Shown here: one piece after another, positions 62,564 through 64,000 of the stretch | Position numbering within the stretch: the stretch's first letter is position 1 | How the letters are laid out: every line of letters begins with the position of its first letter | Assembly (NCBI GenBank): GCA_012845835.1 | Contig: JABAKD010000029.1 | Span: forward strand, 2,940,970-3,004,969 | Source of the DNA: Undaria pinnatifida | Lineage: Eukaryota > Sar > Phaeophyceae > Laminariales > Alariaceae | DNA: 64,000 nucleotides | Direction: 5' to 3' | Program-made: the position numbers and the translations under genes | The notes under the pieces: generated by a model | Databases searched by the model: none | What the model was told of the DNA's origin: nothing | What the model saw: the letters and a program-made list of their open reading frames with translations, nothing else

Positions 62564-63055
62564 TTCATGCGGAAATGGCATGGCGCGGAGAGATGCAGAG
62601 CTGCAGAACGACACGAAAAGGCTATCCACCGTCGGCGTCTCTAAGCGACCGGGAAGAGGAGGGGGAAGGGGGGCGGGGGGCGGAGGGTGTGGGGGGGGGG
62701 GCGTACTGCCCAAAGGACTGGAGTCTGGGTTTGGCCACCATCGCCTTGAAATCCGTGGGCCTTCCGATGGCCGTCACAAGCTAGCGTAAGGCCGCCCTGA
62801 CTTCTTGGTGCGTTCCCCTCCCAGTGCCATTGATGCACACTTAATACCCAATGCCGTCTTTTAAATTTAGTCAGTTCCTAGGGTCTGCTATTAATAGTAT
62901 GGTGCTTTTTCTTTTCCTTTCCTTACTTTCCTGTTCTTCTTGTCTCTTCTGTTCTTTTCTTTTCTTTCGGTTTCCTTTCCTTTTTCGATGTCTCTTCTTT
63001 TCTTTTCTTTTCTTCTCTTCTCTTTTCTTTTCACTGTTTTATTGATTGACTTGTA
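62564..63055. other. GC-rich spacer and pyrimidine run
   Basis: 62640-62705 is G-rich, with GGAGG-type low complexity. 62905-63045 is a TTTTC-rich tract homologous in position to that at 63615-63770, belonging to the tandem unit. Confidence 0.5.
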
Positions 63056-63059
63056 AGTC

Positions 63060-63774
63060 TGACGTGTGTATGCGTAGTGATAGATACTACGTGTAATGTA
63101 AACGTGGTAGTCGGTTTTTCAGGCTCGAGTAGTGAGACATATGTACCAGCATGGACCTGGCACATCGTAGGTTGACTCCCGATGTCGCTTTCTATTAAAT
63201 TAATTTGGCGGAGGCATGAATTGCGTCAGCTATGATACATATGTGCGTGTACCCGTTTTGGTTTGGTTATGTTTTTCGCCCCTGGGGGTATTCCTCAGCT
63301 CCAGAGGGGGGGGTATCCTCAGCTTCAGAGTCGGGGGTATTCCTCAGCTCCAGAGTGGGGGGTATCCTCAGCTCCAGAGTGGGGGGTATCCTCAGCTCCA
63401 GAGTGACCGGAGCTTGTCCTGTGACCACGGACTTGATTAGGCGAGTTATTATGAGAACAACAACGACAACAACGACAACAACAACCTGGTATCTAATAGT
63501 CTATGCTATTAGTCTAGTCTATAGGTATCATATGACTATTATTAGGGGTTTTCTTTTTTTTTTTCGTTTATCAGGTGCCCAAAACCCTCAAAATCGTACC
63601 CTGTGGTACTATACTAATCTTCTTTCCTTGCTTTCCTGTCTTGTCTTTTCTTGCTTTTCTTGTCTTTTTCTTCTCTTCGCTTGCCTTTTTCGTCTTGTTT
63701 CGTTTTTTCTTCTCTTTTCTTTCCTTTCCTTTATCTTCTTTTCTTTTCTTTGTTTCTTTTTCTCCAATTGACTT
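63060..63774. repeat. Tandem duplication unit 1 (about 715 bp)
   Basis: Starts 'tgcgtagtgatagatactac', then 'gtgagacatatgtaccagca', 'cctggcacatcgtag', 'gcggaggcatgaattgcgtc' and 'gtgcgtgtaccc'. It contains a local 20-bp array 'tcagctccagagtgggggg' (63295-63400), an ACAACGACA stretch and a TTTTC tract. It repeats from 63775. Confidence 0.85.
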
Positions 63775-64000
63775 ATGCCTGTTGTGCGTATGCGTAGTGA
63801 TAGATACTACGTGTAATATATACGTGGTAGTCTTCCTTGGGTGGCAATCGGAATATTTGGTTTCTCCAGGCGTGAGTAGTGAGACGTATGCACCGGCCTG
63901 GACCTGGCACATCGTAGACTGACTCCCGATTTCACTTTTATATGTTTCTGGTGGAGGCATGAATTGCGTCAACTGTGATATACTGGTATGCGTGTACCAC
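63775..64000. repeat. Tandem duplication unit 2, cut by window end
   Basis: Same block order as 63060 onward ('tgcgtagtgatagatactac', 'gtgagacgtatgcaccggcc', 'ggaggcatgaattgcgtcaa', 'gcgtgtacca'), about 85-90% alike by eye. It continues past the window. Confidence 0.85.

Overview
This is a nuclear fragment from a eukaryote. It is intron-rich, repeat-rich and gene-poor. The evidence is GT-AG splice junctions inside recognisable protein exons, a mitochondrial complex III subunit gene with nine exons over 13.5 kb, non-LTR (LINE) coding remnants, poly(A)-tailed SINE-like elements and interstitial CCCTAA-type telomeric repeats. Base composition is mixed, with long poly-C/poly-G runs beside exons. 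A heterokont or related alga fits the LINE type and the TTAGGG-type repeat, but that is a weak inference and the sequence does not prove it. One 500-bp assembly gap lies at 54375-54874.

Layout: 0.4-3.1 kb holds a dispersed repeat, a 45-bp minisatellite in two blocks and a small terminal-inverted-repeat element. 3.2-4.5 kb (minus) is a 453-residue proline-rich coding region. 5.4-6.6 kb (plus) has a mitochondrial-presequence-like first exon and a possible last exon. 6.6-11.1 kb is G-rich tandem repeats, nested MITEs and a CATACTAT satellite. 11.3-24.9 kb (plus) is a QCR2-like (complex III core protein 2) gene whose introns are filled with SINEs, minisatellites and decayed copies of its own exons. 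25.0-32.1 kb is mostly degenerate tandem arrays. 32.1-35.2 kb (minus) is a two-exon gene for an undescribed repeat protein. 36-45 kb is MITEs, tandem arrays and one orphan exon. 45.4-52.0 kb (minus) is a multi-exon glycosyltransferase-like gene with the VIHIRSGDIF motif. 52-64 kb is repeats, a GGCGGTA-studded DNA element, a LINE 3' fragment and a large tandem duplication.

The strongest theme is partial tandem duplication around exon boundaries. At three loci (QCR2, the glycosyltransferase and the 40.3-kb orphan exon) the sequence next to a real exon contains diverged copies of that exon or of its edge. In QCR2 one duplicate is a complete second last exon with intact acceptor, frame and stop. 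The repeat-protein gene appears to have expanded in the same way inside its coding sequence. None of the recognised genes is functionally linked to another by context.
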